Shown here: in pieces, positions 1-11,326 of the stretch
How the letters are laid out: the number at the start of each line of letters is the position of its first letter
Position numbering within the stretch: position 1 is the stretch's first letter
NCBI RefSeq assembly: GCF_030384665.1
Contig: NC_083673.1
Span: 496,001 to 560,000, forward strand
Direction of reading: 5' to 3'
DNA length: 64,000 nucleotides
Source of the DNA: Lodderomyces elongisporus
Lineage: Eukaryota > Ascomycota > Pichiomycetes > Serinales > Debaryomycetaceae
Made by a program: the position numbers and the translations under genes
Notes under the pieces: model-generated
Seen by the model: only the letters and a program-made list of their open reading frames with translations
What the model was told of the DNA's origin: nothing
Database searches by the model: none

Positions 1-1546
1 CTGCTCCTGCTCCTGCTCCTGTTTCCCCAATCAGCTGTTGTTGCTGTGGCTCGACATTCCCGGTCTCCAAGTTTCTTAAACTTTGACTATTTCTCAATTC
101 GTAAAGTCTTATTTTTTTCCGGATTCTTTTGAGTTGCCATTTAATTGGCACCAAAGGCAAAGTCCCATGTCTCTCTTCGTACAACTTTATTCTCAACCAG
201 ACAATAACCAAAAGCCAATAGGTAAAATATGTTATAACGCTTCCGTATGTTGCAGAATTTGTCCAACCAAATATGGCATTAAACACCATCCACCATCCGT
301 CTTTCAATCCGTTGCAACAATTGACATGCCAAACACTCTTGGCAATATCGTACGAGCCAGGACCGCTTCCGGTTTCATTGACATCAAGACCACCACAATT
401 TCTCACAAACTGTTCCAACTCCAAGAACCAAACACCACGGCTCATAAGGCCGGCACTAACAATGTAAAGGAAACATGTTGAACAGATGAGGAAATATTGT
501 AACGAGAGTTTGTTGCCTCCTTGATATAATAAATATCCAATGAGTGAGCCAAATGCAATACCACAGGCAATGGAAAGTGGGATCGAGGTTAGCGGTTGCG
601 ACATACCAATGCCGCCAATAAACACCACTGCTTCCAAACCTTCTCTCAAGGTGGTGATCAATGGTAAAATAGCTAAAAAGTATCTCTTATTGAAGCCCAG
701 TTTGTTTTGCCCCTTCTGTTTCCTACCTCTACGAGATACCAATGGCGATTTCGAGGGTCTTGGTGTGCTACTTGTCAATGGAACACTTTCAGATTCAGAG
801 CTAGATCTTGTGCCACCATAGTTATATATCTCTTCTTCGGCACTAAGAACCTCATTGTTGATGTCATTGGCAATGTCATTATTATTGATGTCACCATCAA
901 CATTGCCCTCCATTGCATTTTTATTGCTGGCATTAGTGTCATTATTGTCATCACCAATTTTCGCAATTTCTTCTTCTCCTTGCTCGTCCAACTCATTTTC
1001 GTAGTCATCATTATCGTTATATGCGTCACCCAACTTGATCCACCATTTCAATTTCATCACTTTATTTATCCTTAACAACCCAATACCCATAACGGTGATG
1101 ATTAAACTGGACAAGAGAGAGAATACGCCCTCCCATACTCTTTCCGTGTAGGACCAGTAATCTTTGCCGATGATGTAAAATGCAAGTATAAAGATGAGGC
1201 CAATAATAAAACAAATGACAAGACCCAAGATGGCGCCTACCCAGACTTGTAATTTCAACTTTCTCTGAACTTGCAAGAGGTGCGTGGATCCACCTTTGTG
1301 CAGTGAGGTGCTACTGCTCACACGGCTCAGCGATGGTCCTGCAACTTCGGTTTGTTCATCTTGTTCTTGTTGTTGTTGTTGTTGTTGTTGCTGCTGCTGC
1401 TGCTGCTTCTTTTTTGGGTCATCTGTCTTGTGTGATCTTTGGTTGATAAATGATAGTAGAACAGAGATGATGATAGCAGTCTCCAAAGTCTCTCGTAGGA
1501 TGATAAAGAAGATTTGGATGGAGAAGTAATCTTCAAACTCAATCAT
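1..1546 (-). CDS. FTH1: FTH1-like vacuolar iron permease (C terminus beyond window)
   Basis: High-affinity iron permease of the Ftr1/Fth1 family. In yeast, Fth1 pairs with the multicopper oxidase Fet5 to export iron from the vacuole. The frame is open from the ATG at 1546 to the left edge (515 codons), so the C terminus is missing. The N terminus MIEFEDYFSIQIFFI leads into the iron-binding REXXE motif RETLE (residues 18-22). A second REXXE, REGLE, lies near residue 300 and is followed by VVFIGGIG. Late loop motifs SYDIANSVWHVNCCNG and FGWTNSAT match Fth1 rather than plasma-membrane Ftr1, as I remember those families. Two long hydrophilic insertions are present: a Gln run near residues 48-62 and an Asp/Asn/Glu-rich loop around 160-270. 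They make it longer than the roughly 465-residue S. cerevisiae Fth1. Family assignment is firm; Fth1 over Ftr1 is likely. Confidence 0.85.
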   Translation of the reverse strand, partial: MIEFEDYFSIQIFFIILRETLETAIIISVLLSFINQRSHKTDDPKKKQQQQQQQQQQQQQEQDEQTEVAGPSLSRVSSSTSLHKGGSTHLLQVQRKLKLQVWVGAILGLVICFIIGLIFILAFYIIGKDYWSYTERVWEGVFSLLSSLIITVMGIGLLRINKVMKLKWWIKLGDAYNDNDDYENELDEQGEEEIAKIGDDNNDTNASNKNAMEGNVDGDINNNDIANDINNEVLSAEEEIYNYGGTRSSSESESVPLTSSTPRPSKSPLVSRRGRKQKGQNKLGFNKRYFLAILPLITTLREGLEAVVFIGGIGMSQPLTSIPLSIACGIAFGSLIGYLLYQGGNKLSLQYFLICSTCFLYIVSAGLMSRGVWFLELEQFVRNCGGLDVNETGSGPGSYDIAKSVWHVNCCNGLKDGWWMVFNAIFGWTNSATYGSVITYFTYWLLVIVWLRIKLYEERHGTLPLVPIKWQLKRIRKKIRLYELRNSQSLRNLETGNVEPQQQQLIGETGAGAGA

Positions 1547-4106
1547 GACTTTTTTTGTAGATGCTATATCACAATATCGGTGCCGATACTGGTATTAGAA
1601 TTGATGATTGTGGAATTATCACTAGTTTTCAAATGACTCGTATGCCCTCTCTCAAACTCAAGAAACAAATGAAAAAAAAATTTGTTAAAGAAAAAAAAAA
1701 GGAAACAGAAAAGAAAAGAAAAGAAAGGGAAAGAAAACGAGGTGGGAGTTAAAAGAAGATGTAGGTAAACTCAAATGTGGAAGAAGAAAGACGAAAGGAA
1801 AAAGTTGGCGTAGTGAGGTCAAAGAAGGTTATATGATATGGAGATATGAGTTGATTTATTTTAAAGCGCCAGTTGGAAAATAATAATGGTTGTACCTTGA
1901 TGCAAAAAGCAAAATGAAAAATAAAAAAAGAAAAGAAAAAAAATTATAATAAATACAACATCTACAACTTCTGAATAGATTAACAAAATTAGGTTGAAAG
2001 AAAGCAAGGAGTGGGGGGGAGGGGGGAGGGGGGAGAGAAAGAACTCGATGAAAACAAAACGAGGTGTTAGAGTTTTGTTTTTGGTGCTAATACTAATCTA
2101 CTACTCTGGAGTTTACTTTTCATGTTGAAACACTATGAAGATATATTGTCGTTTGTATTCCAATATTCAAGCCTATTAAAATGGTAGACGCGTAATGGTC
2201 AAATTCGCTAACCTACTTCTTCTGCATCAACCATCTTCGTTCTTTGCTTTTGTTGCATTTTCCAAAGGAGAAAAGAAGAAAGAAAGAAAAGAAAAGGTAA
2301 ACCGTAAAATGTAAAAGCATGCAAAAGAATGTTAAAAAAAAAATAACAATAAAGAGGTTCAACAACAAAGATATTAAATAGGCAGAGAATGCTCTTGATT
2401 TCAATATATGGGCATTGGTCTTGATGTCTAGGCGTTGTCAGGTGATTACAAGACAACAGCTTACAGTTGAATGTATGTATGAATCTATATATATATATAC
2501 GTATATTGCGTGTTTGCTTTATTTACATTCACTCGTCAAGTTCGCGATAAAAATTTCGCGATGTTTTGATACTGACCGAAATTGCTTTCTTTTGTAAAGA
2601 TCAATTTTATTTCGGGTTAAGTTAAAGAAAACATTTCTTTAGGAGTTCCAAGTTGTGCTTGGTAAAGAGAACTCATATCAATTGAAATAGTGAATATAAA
2701 ATACCAAAAAAGAAAAAGAAAAAAACAGCACCTTGCGCCGAGTCTTGTCTTATCAATTCTTGACTGTTTTTTGCCAAAAGTCTAAACGACAAGTAATTTG
2801 GCTCTAACAAGTCGTAATTACTGCTAGATATGGACTGAATATATATATATATCTGAGAAAACCTACTGTAGTAGTAGAAGTAGTAGTAGTAGTAGAAGTA
2901 GAAGTAGAGAAGAAGAAAAAGAAGAGGATAAAGGAGAATAAGTGTAACCACGGGGACGAGGACAGCATGATGCTCAACTCATCTCATAATTTTCTCAGAG
3001 ATGGTAAATTACCATATTCAAATTGAATGGACTTTGAATGGTACTGTTTACTAGCACCAGTGGCTAAGCAATTGTATAGACTAAGGTCGTGGTTAAGTTT
3101 GTAATGATGAGACAAATCGTACACGACACCAATCTTTTCTTCTAAGTGAATACAAGTATTGTCGCCTGTTTGGATAATAGTTTGTTTGTTTTTTTTGGTA
3201 CTTTTTTGGTCTCAAACTGATCTGAAAGCATTGCTCCCTCAACTATAACACCTCTATTGCAACATAGACATATACTTATAAATTAAAAAGAAAAATAAAT
3301 AAAAAAATTAAATGACTAGTCTACACCGCTATATACGAACGTTAACACCAGATAGTGAATATTGTAGCTACAAGCTATAGTATAACAATATATATCACCT
3401 ATGATGTACTTATACTTTTCAAATCTCTCTTTTTTTTTTTTCTTTTTGCAGAACCTGTCTTTCTTGTAGGGAAAAGAGCGTGCAAAAAAAAAACAAAACA
3501 ATATTTGAAAATGTCTTTTGTATGCAAAGATTTTTTTTTTTTGTTAGTGCGCGTGCCCCACAATTCTCGCGCTCGTCTAGTTCTAGCTCCCACCACTTGT
3601 CCTACAATCACAAACCACAGTCACAGTCACAGTCACAACCACAACCACAACCACTACACTAGTATAAGATTTAACAAGTACATTAAAAATTCGTTTGGCA
3701 ATGAGCGCCACACTGCGGTGTTGTATAAATAAAATACTTTGCAACGCTAAACAAGTAGAAAGCAAAAGCGGAAGGCGATAGGTATAAAGATGGATATAAG
3801 ATAGTTCTCTGCTACACGAAACGAAAGAAAAAACAAAAATAGAGCAAGAGGAACAAGAACATGGTTTCGAGAAAAGCAGATGCATTACGTTTCTATATTG
3901 TGAAATTCTAATCAAAATTTCTTTTCTTTTTTTCTTTCTCTTTTTTACTTCTGGAATGAAAGCTGGTTCCTTGTCCTCAGAGTTCCGTTACGTACTATTT
4001 TTGCTTTTGAATATTCTTTTGTATATGCTTTTTTTTTTCAATTATTCTTAGCTTGTTTCAAAGGTTTTCTATTTCACTGAAATTTTATTTCAAACAAGAG
4101 ATTAGA
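1547..4106. other. Long intergenic stretch without a convincing gene
   Basis: This 2.56 kb lies between the FTH1 start and the 3' end of the NPC2-like gene, so it is probably FTH1 promoter plus spacer. It contains A-rich tracts, a G-rich block (2012-2034), TA microsatellites (about 2487-2500 and 2839-2851), an inverted CGCGA/TCGCG pair near 2541-2560, and a short CAC/CAGT-rich repeat near 3610-3655. Open frames here are low-complexity Phe/Leu/Ser/Lys strings with no recognisable domain. I see no tRNA-like B box. Confidence 0.6.
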
Positions 4107-4646
4107 TCACGCAGCCGGAAACACAATTGTAGCAGTAAGACAAGTAATCAATTCATCATTCTTTGTGTATGCACGTGCCAACACAATGTACTTTCCTGGT
4201 GGCACTTCTTGAGGAATCTCAACATCCTTTGTAATCACTTGTTTACCCTTCTTCAATGGACAAGTAATGTCAACTTTCGGTGCTGCATCTTCACAAAGGT
4301 CATATGTTTGGTGAATAAGCTTAATAAAGCCGTATCTAACGTCAACTTCGACATAAGCACCATCAACAATATCTTGATCAACAATCCCACTCGCCGTGAA
4401 TGTAAGGTTTTGACCCGCAGTTGGTGGATTTGGAGTAATTGAAATGGAATCAAACTGCACGAGATGCTTGATTTCAGCATCGCACAACTCAATTGGCGAA
4501 TCTCCCGGAATGGGTTTTGTAGATGCCAAGCTAAGAATTTCTGGCTGTTGCTGTTGATGTTGCTGATTGAATGAGGCAAAGTAGTTTGATAAAGAAAGTG
4601 CAGATGCAGTTGTAGTTGCAACTACTAGGATGTTAAAAAACTTCAT
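4107..4646 (-). CDS. NPC2: ML-domain sterol/lipid-binding protein, NPC2 homolog
   Basis: Small lumenal lipid carrier of the ML (MD-2-related lipid recognition) family. Yeast Npc2 sits in the vacuole lumen and hands sterol to Ncr1. The 179-residue protein starts with a cleavable signal peptide (MKFFNILVVATTTASALS), followed by a Gln-rich linker and the ML domain from about residue 45 to the end. Recognisable elements are PGDSPIELCDAEIKHLV, SISITPNPPTAGQNLTFTASG, YVEVDVRYGFIKLI, CEDAAPKVDITCPLKKG and PPGKYIVLARAYT. Four cysteines (in LCDA, LCED, ITCPL, ITCL) could form the domain disulfides. Length matches fungal Npc2. The ATG at 4646 is the only sensible start because it creates the signal peptide. 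Confidence 0.9.
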   Translation of the reverse strand: MKFFNILVVATTTASALSLSNYFASFNQQHQQQQPEILSLASTKPIPGDSPIELCDAEIKHLVQFDSISITPNPPTAGQNLTFTASGIVDQDIVDGAYVEVDVRYGFIKLIHQTYDLCEDAAPKVDITCPLKKGKQVITKDVEIPQEVPPGKYIVLARAYTKNDELITCLTATIVFPAA

Positions 4647-5228
4647 TATAATGAATCGTCAGGGGTGGGGTAGGGGAAAGGAGCTCAATGGCAATAACCA
4701 AAATAAAGTTCAGAGAACAGGTTGCTGACAAAAGAAGGCAAATGAGGATGGGTAAGGAAAAGAAGAAGGAAAAGGAAAAGGAAAAGGAAAGAAATCCAAA
4801 TTAAAAAAAAAAATTATGAGAGATATGAGAAGGAGCAAGAGAAGGAGAAAGAGAAAGATAAATGGGTATTAGATAAAGAGATTATTGTAGATTGCCATTT
4901 CCATTTCCAATTGTTATCAATTGAGCTTTTTGTTACCAAGTCGTGCAAATATGGCCAAGAGGGGTAAATTTACAACAGTTGTAAGCCGCACTCGGTTTAT
5001 AGATGCTACCGGCTAAATATTCTTTCTTTTTTTTTTTATTTAAAATTTTAATTCTTTTTCTTCTTCTAAACAAAAAAGCAGATCCAAAACGTAAAAGCAG
5101 TTATTTATTCAAAGTTCGGACTTTTTATTTTTTAAAAAAAATGAAGAATTTCGTGCTCTTTACACGTTACCTTAGAAGCGTGTGAATAAAAAGTCCATAT
5201 TATCAAATTTCAATGTATATTTAATTAA
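4647..5228. other. Intergenic, promoter of the NPC2-like gene
   Basis: AT-rich spacer with purine microsatellites (AAGGAAA repeats near 4760-4790, GGAGAAAG near 4830-4860) and T runs near 5025-5060. No gene is visible. It contains the upstream region of the NPC2 homolog and the 3' flank of the VSB1-like gene. Confidence 0.6.
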
Positions 5229-8200
5229 CTAAGTAAGAACTAAATGACTGCACAAGACGTCATACCTTTCACGGATCAACTTGGCTTCAATCTCCAATAA
5301 TTCGTGGTAAATGGCTTCACCCTTTGATCCATTTGCTTTCAACATCTCTTTTATTTTGGACTTGCTCAATTTCCAAACCACCGAGTCATTAACCGTGGTA
5401 TATACAAATCGTCTATACTGCGAAGCCTCGTCCAAATCACCAAATGCCACAAGCGGAACAATACTACTATCTAACTCTCTTCCTTCTTCAAATTTAACCG
5501 TGTTACGTATAAGACCAGACTCAAGAATAAATAGACATGGTTCGTCCTTGTTTGTATCGTAAAGCTGAATACCTTCAGGAACTTGTTCCTTAATAAAGAA
5601 TGGCGCCAAGGGTGACCAGAACTCGGCATCTTTTTGCGAAAGACCTTGAAAAGTGATCATGAGCAAAGGCAATGGTTGTTTTTTGAAAATATCGTTTTGA
5701 GTAACCTGGTATTTGCTTTGCAACTTGTGCTCGCTATCGACAGTCTTGACTGCTGCATGATAAACCTGCTTGGTTCTTGGAGTGCCATAATCACCCAGAC
5801 CAAAATGACCAAATAATCTTGCACCAAATGAAGACGGCGATTGGACCAAAGTTGCGTTTGCAATTGGCGCAGGTCTTGCTCTCGTTGCACTTTGCATAGA
5901 AGTGCCAGTACTAGAGCCAGTACCAGTGCCAGTACCAGTACCAGTACTAGCACCACTAACATCATTTCCATGCTTACTTTTTAATATCTTGTATGTTTTC
6001 AAATGCTGATTCTCAGCCCATTCAAGGGCAGAATTAAGAGAATTGAAAAGCTCAATCTTGTGACTATTCTCAAAAAGCCCCGCGTCTCTTAAATCTTTAA
6101 TAATATTATCCTCATCTTTTACCGATGATATAATCAATTGGGTACGATAATCATTTGTCAAATTTAAAATTCTTCTAAAACCCTCAGCAGCGGAAAAGTC
6201 AACGGAAACCACACCTTTCATATCAAGAATAAGATACTTGATAGGCACCTTATTGGCCTTTTCAATTTCGAAAATAGTCTTGATCTCCTTCTCAACTCCT
6301 CCAATGCTCCCAAAGAATATAGTTCCCTGTAGTTTCACAATGCAAATTTGTTCCCCTACATTTTTCAAAAACTCTTGTTGTTTAGGATGTCTCAACACTG
6401 TAGAGCGTGCAACATCTCCAGAATAAATACCTTGAACAACAGGTGTCCTTGCTGCTTCCACGACATACGAAACACACGCGAGTATAATACCAACACCAAT
6501 ACCAACAACAAAGTCAACCATTCCCATTGTGACAATAATGATGATAATAGTGGAATATTCAATCGGTCTCAATCTCCCCCAAGTGTCCCAAACCGATTCC
6601 TTCAATAGTTCATAGCCCAAAAGAAAGATCAAGGCACCAACAACACAAACTGGAATAAAACCAATTACAACGGGACCCGCCATCATAACTGCTGCAGTGG
6701 CAATTGCCAACATCACACCCGCTAACCTATCATCAGCCCCAGCGCGGATAAACAAGACAGAATTGGTATAGACCAAATAATTTTGCACCGAACCAAATAA
6801 GCCCGATAACGCGTTGGAGTACCCATGAGCAACCAATTCTCTATCAACATCGATATCATCCATACCAACAGTAATTGCCAATGCTGGGACGTTTATTGGC
6901 ACATGGAGAATTCCAAAAAATGTCAACGCCAACATTGTCGGCACTTGGCGGAACAAGCACCACCAATCAACAACGTCAAATTTGTAAAGTGCGTAAAACA
7001 GATACCACGGCTGGTCATCCTCAACAGCCGGAAAGACCCAACCTATATCTCTTGCGTGTTGCAAATTCCACGATGGTATCAAAGCAACAACTATGTGAAA
7101 TAAGAAGAACACCACAATAAAGTATAATGGAACCAATAAAGAGTTATGAATTCGATGCTGAAGTGCAACCAACCCTGCAGCCAATCCTAAAGGAAAGGTC
7201 CATTGCAAGAGAGTGATGTGGTTATAGAATAAGTATTGGAAGGTCTCGTAGTTGTAAAAAAGCCCACCTTCAAGCCTTGAAGAAACTTCTATTCCGGTAA
7301 TTACCAAGAAAAATCCAACACCACCAATACAACCAATCAAGATATGCCTTGGGAAGAACTGGACTAAAGAGCCTAATTTTAAATAACCGAGCGCAAAAAA
7401 GGTAAGACCAGTAATTACCGATGAGACTGCAAAGGAGGTTATGGTAGTGGCTATAATAGCGTCATTGCCTTCGCTTGCCAATTGTTTTGCTATTGCAAGT
7501 GCCATGTTGTGGAAAAAAGGTGTCACTTCAATCATCTCTGAGCCAATGCCTGATTTAAAAGAAGAACCACCCAACGAGTAGATGAGTTGCGATGTGATTG
7601 TTGAGACGTAAAACATGGCCAAGCCAGCGGGAGCCAATTTGGCAAAAATTGCTTCACCAATAGGGAACATGATCATTCCGTAGGATAAACCATCAAGGAT
7701 ATTCAATAATAAGCCTAAGAACACGGCTGGTAAGAATTGGAATGGTTTTACTAGCAATTGATGAATTTTACTAGGCTCTGGTGCCTTTTCAAAAGACTCC
7801 AAGGAGTCAACTCGGAAGCGATTTGGTTCATGCAGTTGCAGTTGCAGTTGCAGTTGCAGTTGCAGTTGCAGTTGCAGTTGCAGTTGCAGTTGCAGTTGTT
7901 GCTCATCATCAGGTGTATTGGAAATTTTCTGCTTCAAGTGGTCATGCTCCTGTTCTCTTTGCGAGTCGATTGTGTATAATGCACGTTCGTCTGTAAGTAG
8001 TGGCGTATTTGACGAGATAGGTCTAGGCTTTGTCAGGGAATGATTATCATGATTATACTCGTTTTGAAACGCCTCTTCCAAATCGTCGTCACCATCAATC
8101 ACTCCAATGTTGGCGAGAGAGCGCGTTTGCTGGTGGATATCCACACCAGTCTTGACAGGCGGTGAGCTTATATGTGCCGATACACTAGGTCGATAACTCA

Positions 8201-8564
8201 TACTCACGTAGCTTCTACCTCCAATATCAAAGTTGTTGTTGTTAATCGTGTTGTTGTTGTTGTTGTTGTTGTTGTTTTCGTTGTTGATACTGTTACTGTG
8301 ATAGTTGAATGCTTCTCCAATGGAATAATTTCTTAATCTTTTGATCCTGTCTTTATTTTTACTACTGTGGCTATGATTCTGATTGTACAGGGATTTATCG
8401 AATGTTGATTCCAGCCCCTTGTTGTTTATAGATAAATACAGGTTTGATTCTTGCTGTTCTGTTGTTAAAGGAGATACCACTAGGTTTTTGTCTGAAGCTT
8501 GGATGCCATTTTCTTCAACTGTGGCTTTTATATCACTTTGCAGGTTGTTATGCGAGGAGCTCAT
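5229..8564 (-). CDS. VSB1: SulP-STAS-cNMP vacuolar membrane transporter, VSB1/YGR125W-like
   Basis: Large polytopic membrane protein of the SulP/SLC26 family. The yeast homolog (YGR125W, Vsb1) is needed for vacuolar storage of basic amino acids. In 1111 residues I see: a long disordered cytosolic N terminus with Asn and Gln-Xaa repeats (to about residue 265); a SulP membrane core (about 270-700) with LGLLLNILDGLSYGM and SFKSGIGSEMIEVTPF; a STAS domain near 735-830 with LILDMKGVVSVDFSAAEGF; and a cyclic-nucleotide-binding-like region near 985-1075. The frame extends upstream to a GTG at 8651, but the first ATG is at 8564 and gives MSSSHNN. An 11-unit CAACTG repeat (7833-7898) encodes alternating Gln and CTG residues: Gln-Ser in a CTG-Ser yeast, Gln-Leu in the standard code. 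A second short repeat gives alternating Thr-Gly near residues 865-880. Confidence 0.88.
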   Translation of the reverse strand: MSSSHNNLQSDIKATVEENGIQASDKNLVVSPLTTEQQESNLYLSINNKGLESTFDKSLYNQNHSHSSKNKDRIKRLRNYSIGEAFNYHSNSINNENNNNNNNNNTINNNNFDIGGRSYVSMSYRPSVSAHISSPPVKTGVDIHQQTRSLANIGVIDGDDDLEEAFQNEYNHDNHSLTKPRPISSNTPLLTDERALYTIDSQREQEHDHLKQKISNTPDDEQQLQLQLQLQLQLQLQLQLQLQLHEPNRFRVDSLESFEKAPEPSKIHQLLVKPFQFLPAVFLGLLLNILDGLSYGMIMFPIGEAIFAKLAPAGLAMFYVSTITSQLIYSLGGSSFKSGIGSEMIEVTPFFHNMALAIAKQLASEGNDAIIATTITSFAVSSVITGLTFFALGYLKLGSLVQFFPRHILIGCIGGVGFFLVITGIEVSSRLEGGLFYNYETFQYLFYNHITLLQWTFPLGLAAGLVALQHRIHNSLLVPLYFIVVFFLFHIVVALIPSWNLQHARDIGWVFPAVEDDQPWYLFYALYKFDVVDWWCLFRQVPTMLALTFFGILHVPINVPALAITVGMDDIDVDRELVAHGYSNALSGLFGSVQNYLVYTNSVLFIRAGADDRLAGVMLAIATAAVMMAGPVVIGFIPVCVVGALIFLLGYELLKESVWDTWGRLRPIEYSTIIIIIVTMGMVDFVVGIGVGIILACVSYVVEAARTPVVQGIYSGDVARSTVLRHPKQQEFLKNVGEQICIVKLQGTIFFGSIGGVEKEIKTIFEIEKANKVPIKYLILDMKGVVSVDFSAAEGFRRILNLTNDYRTQLIISSVKDEDNIIKDLRDAGLFENSHKIELFNSLNSALEWAENQHLKTYKILKSKHGNDVSGASTGTGTGTGTGSSTGTSMQSATRARPAPIANATLVQSPSSFGARLFGHFGLGDYGTPRTKQVYHAAVKTVDSEHKLQSKYQVTQNDIFKKQPLPLLMITFQGLSQKDAEFWSPLAPFFIKEQVPEGIQLYDTNKDEPCLFILESGLIRNTVKFEEGRELDSSIVPLVAFGDLDEASQYRRFVYTTVNDSVVWKLSKSKIKEMLKANGSKGEAIYHELLEIEAKLIRERYDVLCSHLVLT
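7833..7898 (-). repeat. CAACTG hexanucleotide repeat inside VSB1-like CDS
   Basis: Eleven tandem units, read on the coding strand as CAA CTG. They form a 22-residue alternating tract just before the membrane core of the VSB1-like protein. Unit number is likely polymorphic between strains. The identity of every second residue depends on how this yeast reads CTG. Confidence 0.95.
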
Positions 8565-11116
8565 GGCTTTTTCATCAACAAAAGAAGGAGGGATGAAGGA
8601 GGAAGGGAAAGAAGCAGAAATGAAGGGAGGGACAAAGTAGTAAATCTCCACAATTTTTTAACAACTAAAAGGAACAAAAAAATAAAAAGAAAAAGAAACA
8701 AAAAAAAAAAAAGAAAAGAAAGGAAAACTTTAATTTAAGAATCAATTGTCTTCTTGATACCTGTTGCCTTTGTTAGACGATGTGTCTTTTATGTCAACAT
8801 TTATATCCATACATACAGAAGAAGGCCAAATAAAAAATAAAACCGCATATAAAAAAAGTAAGACAACCTCATTCTGCCTCCTTGAATTTCTCAAAACCTC
8901 TCTCTCTCTCTCTCCTTCTCTCTCTCCTTCTCTCTCTCCTTCTCTTTTAGTTTCGAATTGATATAATCTTAATATCTCGTAACACTTGACACAAAATCGC
9001 AATTTCTGGAATCAGTGATTATGAAATTTTGGAGGGGACGAACCGTAAAACAAAATGAAACGTAAAGAAAAAAATGAAAATATACCGAAAACAAAAATAT
9101 CAAAGAAAAAAAGAGAGAGAGAAAGAGAAAGAGAGCAAAAAAAAAACAAACCACAACAAAACAAAACATGATTAGCATTGGCCACATTCAGTTAGATTAA
9201 GAAGGCCAGGAGCACCTGAGTATTTTCTTTTGAAAAAAAGGTGTTTCCATCTATTCAAACCATGGTCTATACCTTCTCTGACCCTTTCTTGTCCCTGCTT
9301 TTCTTCTTCCCTCTATTCTCATTATTTTTTCCTCCCCCATCTCTCTCTCTCTCTCTCTCTTTTCTTCCCATCTCAAATCCATCCCATCCGCCTTCCCTTG
9401 AAATGCAAAATGAGAAAAAAAAGAATATACAAGCGGTGCATTACCATTGCTCAGATAACACATGTTGAGACAATTCAATTTACCCGCTGTGGTAATTTTT
9501 GTTTGCAAATTTTTTTTTTTCCCTTTCCCTTTCCCTTTCCCTTTCTCTTTTTTGCTAACTCCCAGTCTCAGTCTTTAGCTCAATCTGTAGCTCATAATTG
9601 CTGTAGATGGCTTGGGTTTATACGTGAAGAATTGTTAATTGAGGGAAGGAGGGGGATGGCTAATTCGGTCCACGTTGGTTTTAGGTTTGAGATAGTAGGA
9701 AAGATGCAATTTAAATTACATATACTTTTGAACCTTCTCACGTGCTATTGTGCGCATCTCTCATCTACGTCTCATCTCTCTCTCCTCTGCTCCTGCTCCT
9801 GCTCCTGCTTTCCTCCCTCCTCCCCCCCCCCCCTTCCCCTCAACTTTACCATTAGCTTTAGTTGAACGAGGCTTTGCAGGTGGAATGGCTCGTTGCTCTT
9901 ATACAAACACAAACACAAACACAATTAGAAGCAGAAGCAGAAATAGAGACACAAATACAGCACCAACAACCAATCCTATTGTAAACTGAGCTAACATTAA
10001 CACCGACAAATTTTAGGCTCCATTGCGTAGAGCAAGCTAAAGAAAATTAAAAACTTTTCTTTTTCCTTCCTATTCATTTTCATTTTTCATTTTTCATTTT
10101 TCATTCTTCTTTTTCTTTCCATTCATTCAACACTATTACAATCTTTTCTATTTCTTCTTCTTTTTTTTTTTTATGTTTTGAAATTTTAGCGCAAAAGCTT
10201 ATCGACCAATCAAAGACCCTAGATCTACCACTACTTTTTTTTTTTTGTAGAATAGGCAAAATTTGTCCCAGCAAATAAGGGCATTTTCACCTTGATAGAA
10301 TTTTAACCTTTGTAGCCGTAGCAAGACCAATTGGGAAGGGTACAGCGTTTTATTTTTTTGCAATTGTTTTTATGTTTTTGATTTATCGTTATTAATATAA
10401 TTAATTCTTTATATTTCTTTAATTTTTTTTTTTTTCGGTTTTTCTAGAAATCAACTAATACCTTGTCAGAACTTTTTGGTCCTGTTGTACGAGTGAGGAG
10501 AAAATGCAAAGGAAAACATTCCTTGTCTCTATTATTACCTTTCGAGGATTCTTTTTCCTCCACTCTTCTCCTTTTATTTTCAATTGATTCTTATATCACC
10601 TCCCTTGGCCCCTTGCAAGTTTCGAAATGTATAATTACATTAAAGGAAAAAAAAAAAGAACAAGGTTTTGAAAAAAAAAATATTCTAGTTTCGCAAGCAT
10701 TGCATTCAATCGATTCCATTCCCATTCAATTTCTGCAATTAAATCTATTCAGTTTAGTCTAATTCATGTCTTTTTTTTCACTTCTTCTATCTCTCTTTTG
10801 TTCTTCTTCTCCTTGTGTCTATTCTTGATGAGGCTGATTAAACTACCATGGAAATTGGAATGTGTTGAGATTTATGGAATCTTGCAATTTCTTTCGCAGC
10901 CCTCTATCATTTGGTTGCCAAATTTCTCAAAACAAAGAAATGAAGTGGATAAAAGGTTGGGTTTTTCTTGTTCTTTTTCTTGTTCTTTTTCCTTCTTTTT
11001 CCTTTCTTCTCTTTAGAAAAGAATTAATAGCATCAACAAAAATGACATTTGAAAACGGCAGCTGGTTACAAAAAAAATTGGTCAAAGCAGGAGCAAAACA
11101 AAATACTATTTATATC

Positions 11117-11123
11117 TGACTCA
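11117..11123. promoter_or_regulatory. Gcn4 element TGACTCA (distal, former CPA2 promoter)
   Basis: Perfect TGACTCA match to the Gcn4 consensus TGASTCA. Without the retrotransposon it would lie about 0.52 kb upstream of the CPA2 ATG, a normal position for general amino-acid control. The nearest gene on the other side starts 2.5 kb away. Confidence 0.55.
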
Positions 11124-11319
11124 TACCACTCTAATTAAATGAAAACAATACCAGAAAACAATATCAGAGAAAAATTTCCAAATTAACCTCAATTTTAAAT
11201 ATTATGTCTCGTAGCACAATCAAAAAGAAAGGTCGTGTATTCATGCACAATAGTGACTTCACTGATCTTACATCGCGGTTAACACATTTTTTTCTTCTTC
11301 TTTTTTCTTCACAAGTTTT

Positions 11320-11326
11320 TGACTCA
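11320..11326. promoter_or_regulatory. Gcn4 element TGACTCA (proximal, former CPA2 promoter)
   Basis: Second perfect TGACTCA, 203 bp from the first. Without the insertion it would be about 0.31 kb upstream of the CPA2 ATG. It is now about 8 kb away because the retroelement lies between. Confidence 0.6.

Noticed and set aside
3355..3915. Overlapping ORFs on both strands (up to 125 codons)
   Set aside because: Driven by T/A tracts and a CACAAT-type repeat (His-Ser/His-Asn strings); no conserved feature.
5003..5185. 60-codon plus-strand ORF before the VSB1-like stop
   Set aside because: Phe/Leu/Lys string from T- and A-rich tracts, no homology signal.
9230..9865. 211-codon plus-strand ORF upstream of the retrotransposon
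   Set aside because: Composition (Ser, Leu, Phe, Pro, Cys runs) follows pyrimidine tracts; no domain, and it lies in promoter-like DNA.
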